From: JADJOM01 sp963817435
Lineage (GTDB): Bacteria > Gemmatimonadota > Gemmatimonadetes > Gemmatimonadales > GWC2-71-9
Length of the DNA: 64,000 nucleotides
Assembly (NCBI GenBank): GCA_963817435.1
Contig: CAWFNY010000001.1
Coordinates: forward strand, 806,001-870,000
Direction of reading: 5' to 3'
Part shown: positions 54,903 through 63,458 of the stretch, in pieces
How positions within the stretch are numbered: position 1 is the stretch's first letter
How the letters are laid out: each line of letters begins with the position of its first letter
Made by a program: the position numbers and the translations under genes
The notes under the pieces: generated by a model
Told to the model about the DNA's origin: nothing
What the model saw: only the letters and a program-made list of their open reading frames with translations
Databases searched by the model: none

Positions 54903-56078
54903 CTAGCGCTGCGGCTCGCCATAGGGCCGAATCGACAGGCCGAAGGTCAGGATGAAGGCGCGCTCCTTATACGGGCTGCCCTCGCTCCGCCACGCGTGTT
55001 CCAATGAGAGGTCGATCCCTGCCCGGTCCTGCGCGAAGCGAAGCCCGCTGCCGGCCGAGATGCTGAACTCCTTCGGCTTCTGGCCCGCGACGATCGGAAA
55101 CGGCAGATCGGCGTAGCGCAGGCCCACACGGATCGGGAGATTCGTGGCCCGGCGTGGGTTGCGGCTGAACTCGCCCCCGAGGGACAGCTCGAGCGTGTTG
55201 CGGGCGCCGACGCTCCCGTGGGCCTGCAGGTCGCTGTTCGCCCCGCCCCAGGTGCGATAGGTCCCCGACGCGGCTACGCTGAGCCTGGGCGACGCCTGGA
55301 GCATCGCGCCGGCACTCAGCGTGTACGGCAGGTCCACGTTGTAGGCGTGGGTCGAGTCGCGGTCCACCGTGACGTGCGCGTCGGAGCGGACTGTCGCGGC
55401 GAGCTGCAGCGCCGACGTGAGCCGGTGGGTGATGCCGAGCGAGAATCCCACGCCCTGATACGAGAGTTCCGCCGACTGGCGGAACGGGATGAAGGAGGTG
55501 TCACCGAATGACCGGCGCGCTTCGATGCGGCTCGATCCGGTGATCCAGTAGACGGCGCCGCCGATGTTCGTCCTGGAGCCAATCCGGTAGCCCGCCGCGA
55601 AGCGGATCTCGTTCAGCCCTCCGACCGACTTGAGCGAGTCGAACACGGCCGTCTGCACCCCGCGCACGAGGATCGAGTCTTTCGAGGCCAGCCGGAAATC
55701 GCGATCGAGGTAGCTGCCGAGCGAGACGCCGAGTGCCAGCTTCCGTCCCGGAATGGGCCCGCCGACGAACACCAGCGGAAACCGGGTATCACGGAGCGAC
55801 GCCGACCCTGCCGGGGTTTCCCAGGTGCGCCAGCTCGGCGCAAGGACGAATCCGGCCGTCACCGCGCGGAGGCCGGCCATGGCGGCCGGATTGACGTCGC
55901 TCTCGCCATCGAAGAGCCCGAAGCTGCCGCCCGTCGCCCGGGTGCGCGGTGTCACCGGACGCCCGGGCTGGCCGAGGCCACGCACCCCGAAGAGCGACGA
56001 CTGGGCCGACAGACCGGCCGGCAGGGCGGGTAGCGCCGCCGCCAGCGCGACAACGGCCATCATGCGAGTCAGCCGCAT
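54903..56078 (-). CDS. Outer-membrane beta-barrel protein, FadL/PorV-like
   Basis: 391 aa. A signal peptide ends around AGLSAQ. The mature protein has a FadL/UPF0164-like order: GLFDGESDVNPAAMAGL, near the N-terminus (the family often has S-x-x-NPA), alternating strands through the length, and a terminal beta strand SIRPYGEPQR. It probably sits in the outer membrane; a PorV-like partner role is a guess. The start shares one base with the stop of the lipoprotein gene (TGATG), so the two are coupled. Confidence 0.75.
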   Translation of the reverse strand: MRLTRMMAVVALAAALPALPAGLSAQSSLFGVRGLGQPGRPVTPRTRATGGSFGLFDGESDVNPAAMAGLRAVTAGFVLAPSWRTWETPAGSASLRDTRFPLVFVGGPIPGRKLALGVSLGSYLDRDFRLASKDSILVRGVQTAVFDSLKSVGGLNEIRFAAGYRIGSRTNIGGAVYWITGSSRIEARRSFGDTSFIPFRQSAELSYQGVGFSLGITHRLTSALQLAATVRSDAHVTVDRDSTHAYNVDLPYTLSAGAMLQASPRLSVAASGTYRTWGGANSDLQAHGSVGARNTLELSLGGEFSRNPRRATNLPIRVGLRYADLPFPIVAGQKPKEFSISAGSGLRFAQDRAGIDLSLEHAWRSEGSPYKERAFILTFGLSIRPYGEPQR

Positions 56079-57298
56079 CAGGGATTCTCGAAGGGGAACG
56101 TGAGCGCGTAGGTGACCCGGAGCCTCGGCACGAAACCGGGGGTCCGGCTCGACCCGAACGTGGCGCGCGTGAAGCTGCTGGCCTCAGGAAAGAGCTGCAG
56201 CATGAAGGCGGGCGGAAGGCCCTGACTGCCCTGCCAGAGGCTCACCGCGCGGCGCACTTCCAGTCGTACGGTGTCCGTCTGGCCATCGAGCAGCGGCGCG
56301 ATCGCGATGTAGAACCCGTCGGTCCCGGCGGGGCTCTTGCCGCCGAAGTCCGACAGCAGTGGCCGCGCCTGGATGAACGCCGTGTCGCGCGGCAGTCCGA
56401 GGATCGTGGTGGTCGGGATCAGTTCGAGAGTCACCCGGACGAGCTGCGCCGAATCCTTGAGCAGCGCGGGCCACGGGAACCGGAGCACGCTGCGGGCGCT
56501 CGGCGCGCCACCCACGGTGAGCAGGGTTGTGTCGAGGACCGGCACGTTCTGCGACAGGAACCGGGCGAACGAGGGTCCCTTCACGAAGGTCCGGGCGGTG
56601 GTGGTGGTGTCCCCGGGCGTGGGGAAGTGCAGATAGGTGGTGAAGACCGGAGCGGTGGTGCCGCCTCCCGCACTGCCGATCCGGATTCCGGTCGGCTGCG
56701 CGGCACGGATCTGAACGCCCATCGACAGCACCCCGGTGTCGGAGGGCGGGATGAACACCTGGGAGAGGGTGGCGCCCTTGAAGGTCCTGCTCAGGGTGCC
56801 CGCGATCAGCGTGTCCGCCACCATGAATGTGTCGATGACGTTCGCCGGCGTGAACGCAGTGTCGGCGTCAACGAAGGTGAAGTTCGAATCCAGGGCGGAG
56901 GGGAGCCGGTAGAGCGAAATCACCAGGTTCTTCACCGCGGTGTCGCGGACCTGCAAGCCGATCGACAACACCACCGAGTCGATGGTGTAGGCGCGCAGCG
57001 TATCGTTGAAGTCGAACGAATCGGGCCGCGCCGAGAACTTGATGACGGCGCGATCCTCGCTCGCGGGAAGCTGGTACGAGACCCGGAGCGAACCGCCTTG
57101 TCCGGCGAGGACGTAGCCCTCGTAGCTCGAGTCGGTCCCGATCACCGGCACGAGGACGGTGTCACGGACGACGTAGCCTCCGGGACAGAGGTTGGGACAG
57201 TCCGCCGGCGCGGCGAGCCGCTCCTGGCAGGCCGTCACCAGCAGGATCGCCGCCGTCGCGGCGAGGGAAGGGAGCAGGCGAATCTGAGTCGTCGTCAA
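56078..57298 (-). CDS. Lipoprotein of unknown function, coupled to the barrel protein
   Basis: 406 aa. A lipoprotein signal peptide ends in LVTAC (Cys about 24). The mature chain is rich in Thr, Val and Asp and reads as several beta-sandwich-like segments with no catalytic motif. A pair of Cys follows the lipid site (DCPNLCPGG). The start is TTG at 57298, overlapping the cdd stop as TTGA, with GAGGCGG at good distance. I do not recognise the family. Neighbourhood suggests envelope partnership with the FadL-like protein. Confidence 0.75.
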   Translation of the reverse strand: MTTTQIRLLPSLAATAAILLVTACQERLAAPADCPNLCPGGYVVRDTVLVPVIGTDSSYEGYVLAGQGGSLRVSYQLPASEDRAVIKFSARPDSFDFNDTLRAYTIDSVVLSIGLQVRDTAVKNLVISLYRLPSALDSNFTFVDADTAFTPANVIDTFMVADTLIAGTLSRTFKGATLSQVFIPPSDTGVLSMGVQIRAAQPTGIRIGSAGGGTTAPVFTTYLHFPTPGDTTTTARTFVKGPSFARFLSQNVPVLDTTLLTVGGAPSARSVLRFPWPALLKDSAQLVRVTLELIPTTTILGLPRDTAFIQARPLLSDFGGKSPAGTDGFYIAIAPLLDGQTDTVRLEVRRAVSLWQGSQGLPPAFMLQLFPEASSFTRATFGSSRTPGFVPRLRVTYALTFPFENP

Positions 57299-57687
57299 TC
57301 CGTACCGCCTCTGTCGAGCGCGAATCCATCCGGCAGCAACTCTCGCAGCGCCCAGCGCCGCGTGCCCGCCGGTCCTACGCCTTCCACGATCAATTCACCG
57401 CCGAATTCCGCCAGCACCTGTCGGCAGGCGCCGCAGGGACTCACCGGCGGATCGGCGTCGGCCACGACGACGATGCGCCGGAACCGGCGCGCACCGCCTG
57501 CGACCGCCGCCATCACCGCGCCCCGTTCGGCACAGACGGTCAGGCCGTACGAGGCATTCTCCACATTGCAGCCGGTGAAGACCCGGCCGTCCTCCGCTTC
57601 GAGCGCCGCGCCTACCGGGAATCCGGAATAGGGGCACCAGGCCCGGGACTGGGCCGCCTTCGCCGCCGCCAGGAGAGCGTCACCCAT
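57295..57687 (-). CDS. cdd: Cytidine deaminase
   Basis: 130 aa, the short tetrameric type. Zinc site: C52-A-E54 (VCAERGA) with the catalytic Glu, and C85/C88 in SPCGACRQVL. YSGFPVGAALEA and NVENASYGLT are classic substrate-binding blocks. It salvages cytidine and deoxycytidine. The ATG at 57687 overlaps deoB by 8 nt; the longer open frame upstream belongs to deoB read in another frame. Confidence 0.95.
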   Translation of the reverse strand: MGDALLAAAKAAQSRAWCPYSGFPVGAALEAEDGRVFTGCNVENASYGLTVCAERGAVMAAVAGGARRFRRIVVVADADPPVSPCGACRQVLAEFGGELIVEGVGPAGTRRWALRELLPDGFALDRGGTD

Positions 57688-58828
57688 CCCAGATCTCACC
57701 GAGAAACGACTGCCCGGCCGGGAGGGCCGGGACGCCGAGGAACTCCGCCAGCGTCTGGCCGACATCCGCGAAACTCTGGCGGGTGCCGATCGAACGTGGC
57801 CGTACTCTTGGGCCGAGCACAAGCACCGGCACACGCTCCCGTGAATGATCGGTCGAGGGCGTCGTGGGGTCGTTGCCGTGATCGGCGGTAATAATAACCA
57901 GATCCTCGTCCCGCATCGGCGCGAGCATGCCGGGAAGGGCCGCGTCGAGGGCGAGCAGCCCGGCGTGGAACCCGGGGACATCGTTGCGGTGCCCCCAGCT
58001 CTGGTCGAACTCGATCACGTTGGCGAACAGCAGGCCGCGCTCCATGACCTGGAGCGCGCTGGCGATGGCCCGGTACGATTCCGCATTGTTTCGCGGATGC
58101 ATGCTGATGATGCCCCGGCCCGCGAAAAGGTCGTCCACCTTGCCGATCCCGACCCTCGGGATGTGCGCCGCGACCAGCCGGTCCAGCAGCGTGTCGCCCG
58201 GGGGCGGGACGCTGAAATCCTTCCGGCGCTCGGTGCGCGTCCAGCCGCCCGTGGCATCGCCAACGAACGGCCGGGCGATCACCCGGGAGACCGCCTCAGG
58301 TCCCGTCAGCAGCCCTCGGGCCACCTGGCAGGCCGCATAGAGTTCCGGGACCGGCACGAGATCCTCATGCGCCGCGAGCTGACAGACGCTGTCCGCGGAG
58401 GTGTAGAGGATCCACTTTCCGCTGGCGAGGTGCTCGGCGCCGAGCCGGGCGATGATCTCCGTGCCCGAGGCGACGCAGTTGCCGAGGACGCCCCGCCCCG
58501 TCGCGGCCGTGAATGCCTCGAGGAATCCGGAGGGAAAGCCGCTGGGATAGGTCTTGAACGGGTGGGCGAGGGTCAGCCCGCACAGCTCCCAGTGCCCCGA
58601 GGTGCTGTCCTTCCCGGCGCTGGCGGGAAGCGCGAGCCCATGGGCGGCCGTGGGAGCCTGGACCGCTGACACTCCTTCCAGCGCAGCGATCGCGCCGAGG
58701 CCCATCCGTTCGAGGTTCGGCAGCCGGAGCCCGCCGACCGCGCGCGCCACGTTGCCGAGGGTGTCGCTCCCGGTGTCCCCGTACGCGTCCGTGTCAGGCG
58801 CGGGGCCGAATCCGACCCCGTCCAGCAC
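57680..58828 (-). CDS. deoB: Phosphopentomutase
   Basis: 382 aa in the alkaline phosphatase superfamily. It moves phosphate between C1 and C5 of ribose and deoxyribose, linking to cdd. Conserved: LDGVGFGPAPDTDAYGDTGSDTLGN with the first Mn Asp, SAGKDSTSGHWELCG, NNAESYRAI, FDQSWGHRND, and IITADHGNDPTTPSTDHSRE. The start is uncertain. The homologous N-terminus should begin with a strand before VLDGVG; GTG at 58828 cuts it off, and the only earlier in-frame codons after the neighbour's stop are CTG at 58834 and 58849. Confidence 0.92.
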   Translation of the reverse strand: MLDGVGFGPAPDTDAYGDTGSDTLGNVARAVGGLRLPNLERMGLGAIAALEGVSAVQAPTAAHGLALPASAGKDSTSGHWELCGLTLAHPFKTYPSGFPSGFLEAFTAATGRGVLGNCVASGTEIIARLGAEHLASGKWILYTSADSVCQLAAHEDLVPVPELYAACQVARGLLTGPEAVSRVIARPFVGDATGGWTRTERRKDFSVPPPGDTLLDRLVAAHIPRVGIGKVDDLFAGRGIISMHPRNNAESYRAIASALQVMERGLLFANVIEFDQSWGHRNDVPGFHAGLLALDAALPGMLAPMRDEDLVIITADHGNDPTTPSTDHSRERVPVLVLGPRVRPRSIGTRQSFADVGQTLAEFLGVPALPAGQSFLGEIWDG

Positions 58829-58850
58829 GATCAGGGCGGCGCGGCGCAGA

Positions 58851-59096
58851 CTACTTCTTCTCCGTGGACACGAACCGGAACCGGACCCCGGTGAGGGCCT
58901 CGGTAAGCAGGCGCTCTTCGTCGGGATCGAGCTGGCCCCTGGTCTTGTCCTGCAGCATGCCCAGGGTGTCGATGAGCGTGCGCGCGACTTCCCGCGGCTC
59001 GGGATTGCCGGGAGCCCCGGGGGGCAAGTTGCCCGCCAGCGCCTGTTCGGCCTGGTGCGCCAGGCCGATGACCAGAGACGCGAAATGCTGGTTCAT
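58851..59096 (-). CDS. DUF1844 family protein
   Basis: 81 aa. Matches the short DUF1844 proteins: FASLVIGLAHQAEQALAG, a Pro-rich break, then AR-LIDTLGMLQDKTRGQLDPDEERLLTEAL, quoted in part. They are all-helical and often near metabolic or tRNA-related genes; function unknown. The ATG at 59096 overlaps the alr stop as ATGA. It is likely translationally coupled. Confidence 0.85.
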   Translation of the reverse strand: MNQHFASLVIGLAHQAEQALAGNLPPGAPGNPEPREVARTLIDTLGMLQDKTRGQLDPDEERLLTEALTGVRFRFVSTEKK

Positions 59097-60151
59097 CCGT
59101 ACCTCCGGGCGATGCGCGGGCCCATCGCCGTCAGCAGTTCATACGAGATGGTCCCGGCCCGCCGGGCCTGATCGTCGAGGGAGACGAGACCCCCGATGAT
59201 GGTCGCCACATCGCCGATGGCGCAGCGCTCGTCCACCGACACCATGATGAAGTCCATCGTCACTCGGCCGACGATCGGCGAGACCCGCCCGTTGATCTCG
59301 ACCGCCCCGGCGTTGCTCAGCGAGCGATGCACCCCGTCCGCATATCCGATCGCCAGGGTGGCGACAATGGTGTCCTTCGGCGCGGCCCAGGTGGCGCCAT
59401 AGCTGACCGTTTCCCCTTCACGCACGGTCCGCAGTGCCACCACTCGGCACTGCAGCCGCACGACCGGATGGGCCGTGGCTCCCGGGACATCGCCGCCATA
59501 CAGAAAGATCCCGGGCCGAACCATGTCCGCGGCGAAGGCCGGTCCCCGCAGCGCCGCTGCACTGTTGGCGGCGTGGACCAGCGCCGGCCGGCGGGACAGC
59601 GACCGGAGCATCTCCTGAAAGCGAAGCCACTGGCGATCGACCGATGCCGGATCGCTCTCCGCCGAGTGAAAGTGGGTGAAGGCCCCCTCCCAGCCGCGCG
59701 ATTCCTCGAGCGGCGCCCGCCAGGCGCTGACTTCGTCGGACCTGATCCCGGACCGGGCCATCCCGGTATCGAGCTCGAGGTGAAAGGCTCGATCTCCCTG
59801 TCCCAGCCAGGCCGTGAGGGCATGCATGTCGCCGATCGCAGGACGGAGGTCGTACCGGATGTAATGATGGATCAGCGATGGCAGCAGCGGGGAGAAGACG
59901 ACCAGAGGGCGGGTGATGCCCGCCGCGCGCAGTTCGGCGCCTTCCTCGAGGGTCGCGACTCCGAACCCCCATGGGTCGAGGACCTCGAGCGCCCGCGCGA
60001 CCGGGAGCACCCCGACGCCATAGGCATTCGCCTTGACCATCGGCAGGAGGCGGGCGCCGGATGCGGCGGCCACGGTGCGGGCGTTGGCGACCACGGCGCC
60101 GAGATTCACATCGGCCCAGGCACGCGCAGCTTCGGCTGGAATTGACGTCAT
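59093..60151 (-). CDS. alr: Alanine racemase
   Basis: 352 aa. It makes D-Ala for peptidoglycan. The PLP Lys40 lies in MVKANAYGVG; ELDTGMARSGI and SYGATW (catalytic Tyr of the second base) follow; GRVTMDFIMVSV is near the C-terminal barrel. The ATG at 60151 is favoured; TTG at 60157 is an alternative. The promoter predicted at 60167-60195 would leave only about 9 nt of leader. It is the first gene of a run that reaches methylmalonyl-CoA mutase. Confidence 0.93.
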   Translation of the reverse strand: MTSIPAEAARAWADVNLGAVVANARTVAAASGARLLPMVKANAYGVGVLPVARALEVLDPWGFGVATLEEGAELRAAGITRPLVVFSPLLPSLIHHYIRYDLRPAIGDMHALTAWLGQGDRAFHLELDTGMARSGIRSDEVSAWRAPLEESRGWEGAFTHFHSAESDPASVDRQWLRFQEMLRSLSRRPALVHAANSAAALRGPAFAADMVRPGIFLYGGDVPGATAHPVVRLQCRVVALRTVREGETVSYGATWAAPKDTIVATLAIGYADGVHRSLSNAGAVEINGRVSPIVGRVTMDFIMVSVDERCAIGDVATIIGGLVSLDDQARRAGTISYELLTAMGPRIARRYG

Positions 60152-60171
60152 GCTCAAGCGGCGGGTATGAT
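60142..60171 (+). promoter_or_regulatory. Sigma70-type promoter of mazG
   Basis: TTGACG (60142-60147), 18 bp, TATGAT (60166-60171). Both hexamers are 5/6 to consensus. The predicted start of transcription, about 60178, leaves a very short leader containing GGAGG at 60181-60185. Its -10 overlaps the opposing alr -10. Confidence 0.65.
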
Positions 60172-60195
60172 AGGAGCCGAGGAGGATAAATGCAA
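60167..60195 (-). promoter_or_regulatory. Divergent sigma70-type promoter of alr
   Basis: On the minus strand, TTGCAT (60195-60190), 17 bp, TATCAT (60172-60167). The -10 occupies nearly the same bases as the mazG -10. RNA polymerase could hardly open both at once, so the two genes may compete. Confidence 0.5.
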
Positions 60196-60984
60196 GATAA
60201 TTCAGCGCTTGGACGTGCTCTGGCGATGGTCCGTGACCTGCGCCGGCGCTGCCCCTGGGACCGGATCCAGACCCGCGAAACCATCCGTCCCTACCTGGTG
60301 GAAGAGGTATTCGAACTCGACCACGCGATCGCCGAGGGCAGCCCCGAGGAGATCCGCGAGGAGGTGGCGGACCTCATGCTCCACCTGGCCTGGCAACTGG
60401 TGCTGGGGGAGGAACGGGGCGAGTTCAATGCCGATCAGGTGGCGGGGGACCTCGAGGCCAAGATGCGCCGGCGCCACCCCCACCTGTTCGATCTCGGTCC
60501 GGCCGAGCGATGGTCGAACCTGAAGCGCAGAGAGAAGCGTCAGGGAGTCCTGGACGGCCTGCCGCCCGGGCTCCCCAGCCTGATCAAGGCCTACCGGCTG
60601 CAGGAACGGGCCGCGACTGTCGGCTTCGACTGGCCCGACACGACCGGGCCAGCCGCCAAGGTGCGCGAGGAGCTGGCGGAAGTCGAAGCGGCGATCGCAT
60701 CCGAGGCACCCGGCCCGGCTTCGACCGAAGCCTCAGGGGAGCCGGTCCACCCCCATCCCCCGGACGAGCTGATCGACGAGATCGGCGATCTGCTGTTCGC
60801 GGTGGTCAATCTGGCGCGGAAGGCGCGGGTCCAGCCCACCACGGCGCTGGACCGGGCCAACCAGAAATTCCAGCGGCGCTTCGCGGCGGTGGAGCGGCTG
60901 GCGGCGCAGCGGGGGGTGGAGATGTCGACGGCGGGGCTGGCTGTATTGGATGGATTGTGGGACGAGGTCAAGCGTCAGGGATAG
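60190..60984 (+). CDS. mazG: Nucleoside triphosphate pyrophosphohydrolase MazG
   Basis: 264 aa. It hydrolyses non-canonical and excess NTPs. Two tandem MazG domains: the first has RRRCPWDRIQTRETIRPYLVEEVFEL, in part, with EEVFELDHAI and EEVADLMLHL supplying Mg-binding acidic residues; the second, from about residue 140, has KVREELAEVEAAI and DEIGDLLFAVVNLAR. Start at ATG 60190 with GGAGG four bases upstream. It is convergent with asnS. Confidence 0.95.
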   Translation: MQDNSALGRALAMVRDLRRRCPWDRIQTRETIRPYLVEEVFELDHAIAEGSPEEIREEVADLMLHLAWQLVLGEERGEFNADQVAGDLEAKMRRRHPHLFDLGPAERWSNLKRREKRQGVLDGLPPGLPSLIKAYRLQERAATVGFDWPDTTGPAAKVREELAEVEAAIASEAPGPASTEASGEPVHPHPPDELIDEIGDLLFAVVNLARKARVQPTTALDRANQKFQRRFAAVERLAAQRGVEMSTAGLAVLDGLWDEVKRQG

Positions 60985-61043
60985 ACCTGCTGGCGCCCGC
61001 GGCCATGCGCGCCCACCGCTTTGCTGTCCAACAGCCTTACCGC

Positions 61044-62348
61044 CTAGGGATACAGCCGATGTATCTGCCGGGGGAAGGCAATCGTCTCCCTGATGTGCGG
61101 CAGACCACAGATCCAGGCAACGGTGCGCTCCACGCCCAGCCCGAAGCCGGAATGCACGAAGGTCCCGTACTTCCGTAGATCGAGATACCAGCGATAGGCC
61201 TCAGGGTCGAGCTCCTGCTCGCGAATCCGGGCGAGGAGCCGATCGTAGTCGTCCTCGCGCTGCGAGCCGCCGATGATCTCGCCGTATCCCTCGGGGGCGA
61301 GGCAGTCGTTGTTGAGCACGGTGCGCGGGTCGTCCGGATTCTCCTTCATGTAGAAGGCCTTGACGCCCTTCGGGTAGTTGAAGACGAACACCGGCCGGTC
61401 GTACTGCTGGGCCAGCAGGGTCTCGTCGTCGCCACCGAGGTCGCGGCCCCACTCCATGTCGGAGCCGAGGCCGTTGAGCTTCACCACGGCATCGCTGTAG
61501 GAGATGCGCGCGAAGGGGGCCTGCACCCGCTCCAGGGGGGCGGTGTCGCGCTCCAGCTCCTTGAGCTCTTCCTTGCGGGCCTCGATGGCGCGACCGACGA
61601 TGTAGCTGACGAACTCCTCCTGCAGCCGCATGTTGGCTGCGGAGTCGTTGAACGCCACTTCGGGTTCGACCATCCAGAATTCGGTGAGATGCCGGCGGGT
61701 CTTCGACTTCTCCGCCCGGAACGTCGGGCCGAAGCAATAGACCTTGCCGAGCGCCGCCGCGGCGGCCTCGACGTAGAGCTGGCCGGTCTGGGCGAGATAG
61801 GCCTTGCCGAGGTCGAAGTAGTCGGTGCTGAACAGTTCCCCGGCCTGTTCGCCGATGGAGCCGGTCAGGATCGGCGTGTCCACCAGCGTGAAGTCGCGCT
61901 GGTAGAAGAAATCACGGATGGCCTGAATCACCTCGTGGCGCACCTTGGCGATCGCCACCTGGCGGCGGCTCCGCAGCCAGAGATGCCGATGCTCGAACAG
62001 GAACTGGGTACTGTGCTCCTTCGGCTGAATCGGAAACTCCGGGCTGGTCCCGACGACCTGCACCTCGCTCAGGTGCATCTCGTAGCCGCCCGGCGCGCGC
62101 GGCTCGGCTCGCACGATGCCGGTGAGCGCAACCGAGGTTTCGAGCGTCAGCGTGGCGAACCGCTCCCAGGTCGCCTCCGGCACTTCCTTCCTGGAGAGGA
62201 CACCCTGCAGATACCCGGTGCCGTCGCGGAGGACGATGAACGCGATCTTCCCGCTGGAACGGGTGTGGGTGACCCACCCCTGCACCGTGACGGGAAGCCC
62301 TACGTGACTGGACAGCTCGGCGATACGGACGGTCATCATCTTCAACAT
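61044..62348 (-). CDS. asnS: Asparaginyl-tRNA synthetase
   Basis: 434 aa, class IIb. The N-terminal OB-fold binds the anticodon (VQGWVTHTRSSGKIAFIVLRDG, in part). The catalytic domain has FRAEKSKTRRHLTEFWMVEPE (motif 2) and GFGLGVERTVAWICG (motif 3). AsnS rather than AspS is supported by THTRSSGKIAF and the overall order. The ATG at 62348 is followed by two more ATGs within 13 nt. The promoter is at 62385-62413, inside the divergent lipoprotein gene. Confidence 0.96.
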   Translation of the reverse strand: MLKMMTVRIAELSSHVGLPVTVQGWVTHTRSSGKIAFIVLRDGTGYLQGVLSRKEVPEATWERFATLTLETSVALTGIVRAEPRAPGGYEMHLSEVQVVGTSPEFPIQPKEHSTQFLFEHRHLWLRSRRQVAIAKVRHEVIQAIRDFFYQRDFTLVDTPILTGSIGEQAGELFSTDYFDLGKAYLAQTGQLYVEAAAAALGKVYCFGPTFRAEKSKTRRHLTEFWMVEPEVAFNDSAANMRLQEEFVSYIVGRAIEARKEELKELERDTAPLERVQAPFARISYSDAVVKLNGLGSDMEWGRDLGGDDETLLAQQYDRPVFVFNYPKGVKAFYMKENPDDPRTVLNNDCLAPEGYGEIIGGSQREDDYDRLLARIREQELDPEAYRWYLDLRKYGTFVHSGFGLGVERTVAWICGLPHIRETIAFPRQIHRLYP

Positions 62349-62381
62349 GGGCGGGGTTGGCGGCTGGCACGCCGTGGGGCG

Positions 62382-63458
62382 TTGAGTCTAGCGGTGGCGC
62401 TGATGACCGTCAACGCGGCATGCGCGGGCTTCAGGCCCGATCCGGACTTCGAACCGGGCGAGGTGCGCGCCGCGAGTCCCCTTGCCGGTACCCCGCTCAC
62501 CCGCCTGTGGGCGAGCCGTCCGGTCCGGGGCCCGAGCGCTCCGATCGCGGTCGACACCCAGAACGCCTATCTCGGCGGCTCCGACCGCCGGGTGGTGGCG
62601 GTGGACCTGCGCTCCGGCAAGACGCGCTGGGCCCACCGGGTCTCCGGTCCCCTTGTCGGCGGTGTGGTGGTCGACGGCGGCGTGGTCTACGCCGCCACGG
62701 ACAGGCCGGAAGGGAAACTGCACGCCTTCAGCACGGTGAGCGGGAACGAGATCTGGTCCACCGGCATCGGCTACACCCAGGCGCCGCTCGCGCTGAGCCA
62801 GGGCAAGCTGATCGCGATCACACGACGGGCCCAGATCATCGCGGTCGATCCTTCGAACGGCCGAATCCTGTGGCGGCGACGGGTGACGCCGGGCCGGACC
62901 GGCGCCATCCCGGTCGGTGGAGAGCATGTCATGGTCTCGTCGTTCGACAGTCTGTACCTCGTGCGCCTCTCCGACGGCACCGTCGCGCGCCGCCGCCGGG
63001 CACCGGGCACGGTGGTCTCGCCGTGGATTCAGGTCGGCGGCGATCTGGTCGCGGCCACCGGCGATTCCCTGGTCATCGGCATCGATCCCGACAGTCTCAC
63101 CGATCGCTGGCGGGTCCGGCTCAGCGGGCCGCTGCTCAACTCACCGGCTGCCGCCGGGGACACCATCTACGCGGTGACCCAGGCCGGCTCCGTCAACCGG
63201 CTGCTGCCAGGCGGTACGGCCGGGACCACCGAGCTTCACCCTTCGGGCTGGGCGGCCACCGGCGCCCCCGCGGTCTTCGGCCCGTGGCTGCTCGTCGGAG
63301 CCTCGGACGGCACGCTACACGCCTTCGACCGCGCGACCGGCACCGAGGCCTGGTCCACCGCCCTGGGCCGTCCGATGGAGCTGGCCCCCATGGTGCTCGC
63401 CGACACCACCATGCTCGTGCTGGGCGGGCGCGGGGACCTGCAGAGGTTGCGCCAATGA
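62382..63458 (+). CDS. BamB-like PQQ-repeat beta-propeller lipoprotein
   Basis: About 358 aa. A lipoprotein-type end of signal peptide, LMTVNAACAG, is followed by propeller repeats with the PQQ pattern (VVAVDLRSGKTRWAHRV, LHAFSTVSGNEIWSTG, IIAVDPSNGRILWRRRV, VIGIDPDSLTDRWRVRL). BamB helps insert outer-membrane barrels, but other PQQ-repeat lipoproteins exist. Start is doubtful: TTG at 62382 gives a signal without basic residues, whereas RLARRG just upstream would provide them but has no ATG, GTG or TTG. ATG at 62403 is too close to the Cys. Coupled to the next gene by ATGA. Confidence 0.75.
   Translation: MSLAVALMTVNAACAGFRPDPDFEPGEVRAASPLAGTPLTRLWASRPVRGPSAPIAVDTQNAYLGGSDRRVVAVDLRSGKTRWAHRVSGPLVGGVVVDGGVVYAATDRPEGKLHAFSTVSGNEIWSTGIGYTQAPLALSQGKLIAITRRAQIIAVDPSNGRILWRRRVTPGRTGAIPVGGEHVMVSSFDSLYLVRLSDGTVARRRRAPGTVVSPWIQVGGDLVAATGDSLVIGIDPDSLTDRWRVRLSGPLLNSPAAAGDTIYAVTQAGSVNRLLPGGTAGTTELHPSGWAATGAPAVFGPWLLVGASDGTLHAFDRATGTEAWSTALGRPMELAPMVLADTTMLVLGGRGDLQRLRQ
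62385..62413 (-). promoter_or_regulatory. Sigma70-type promoter of asnS
   Basis: On the minus strand, TTGACG (62413-62408), exactly 17 bp, TAGACT (62390-62385). The expected start of transcription near 62378 gives a leader of about 30 nt. It lies within the first codons of the divergent lipoprotein gene. Confidence 0.6.
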
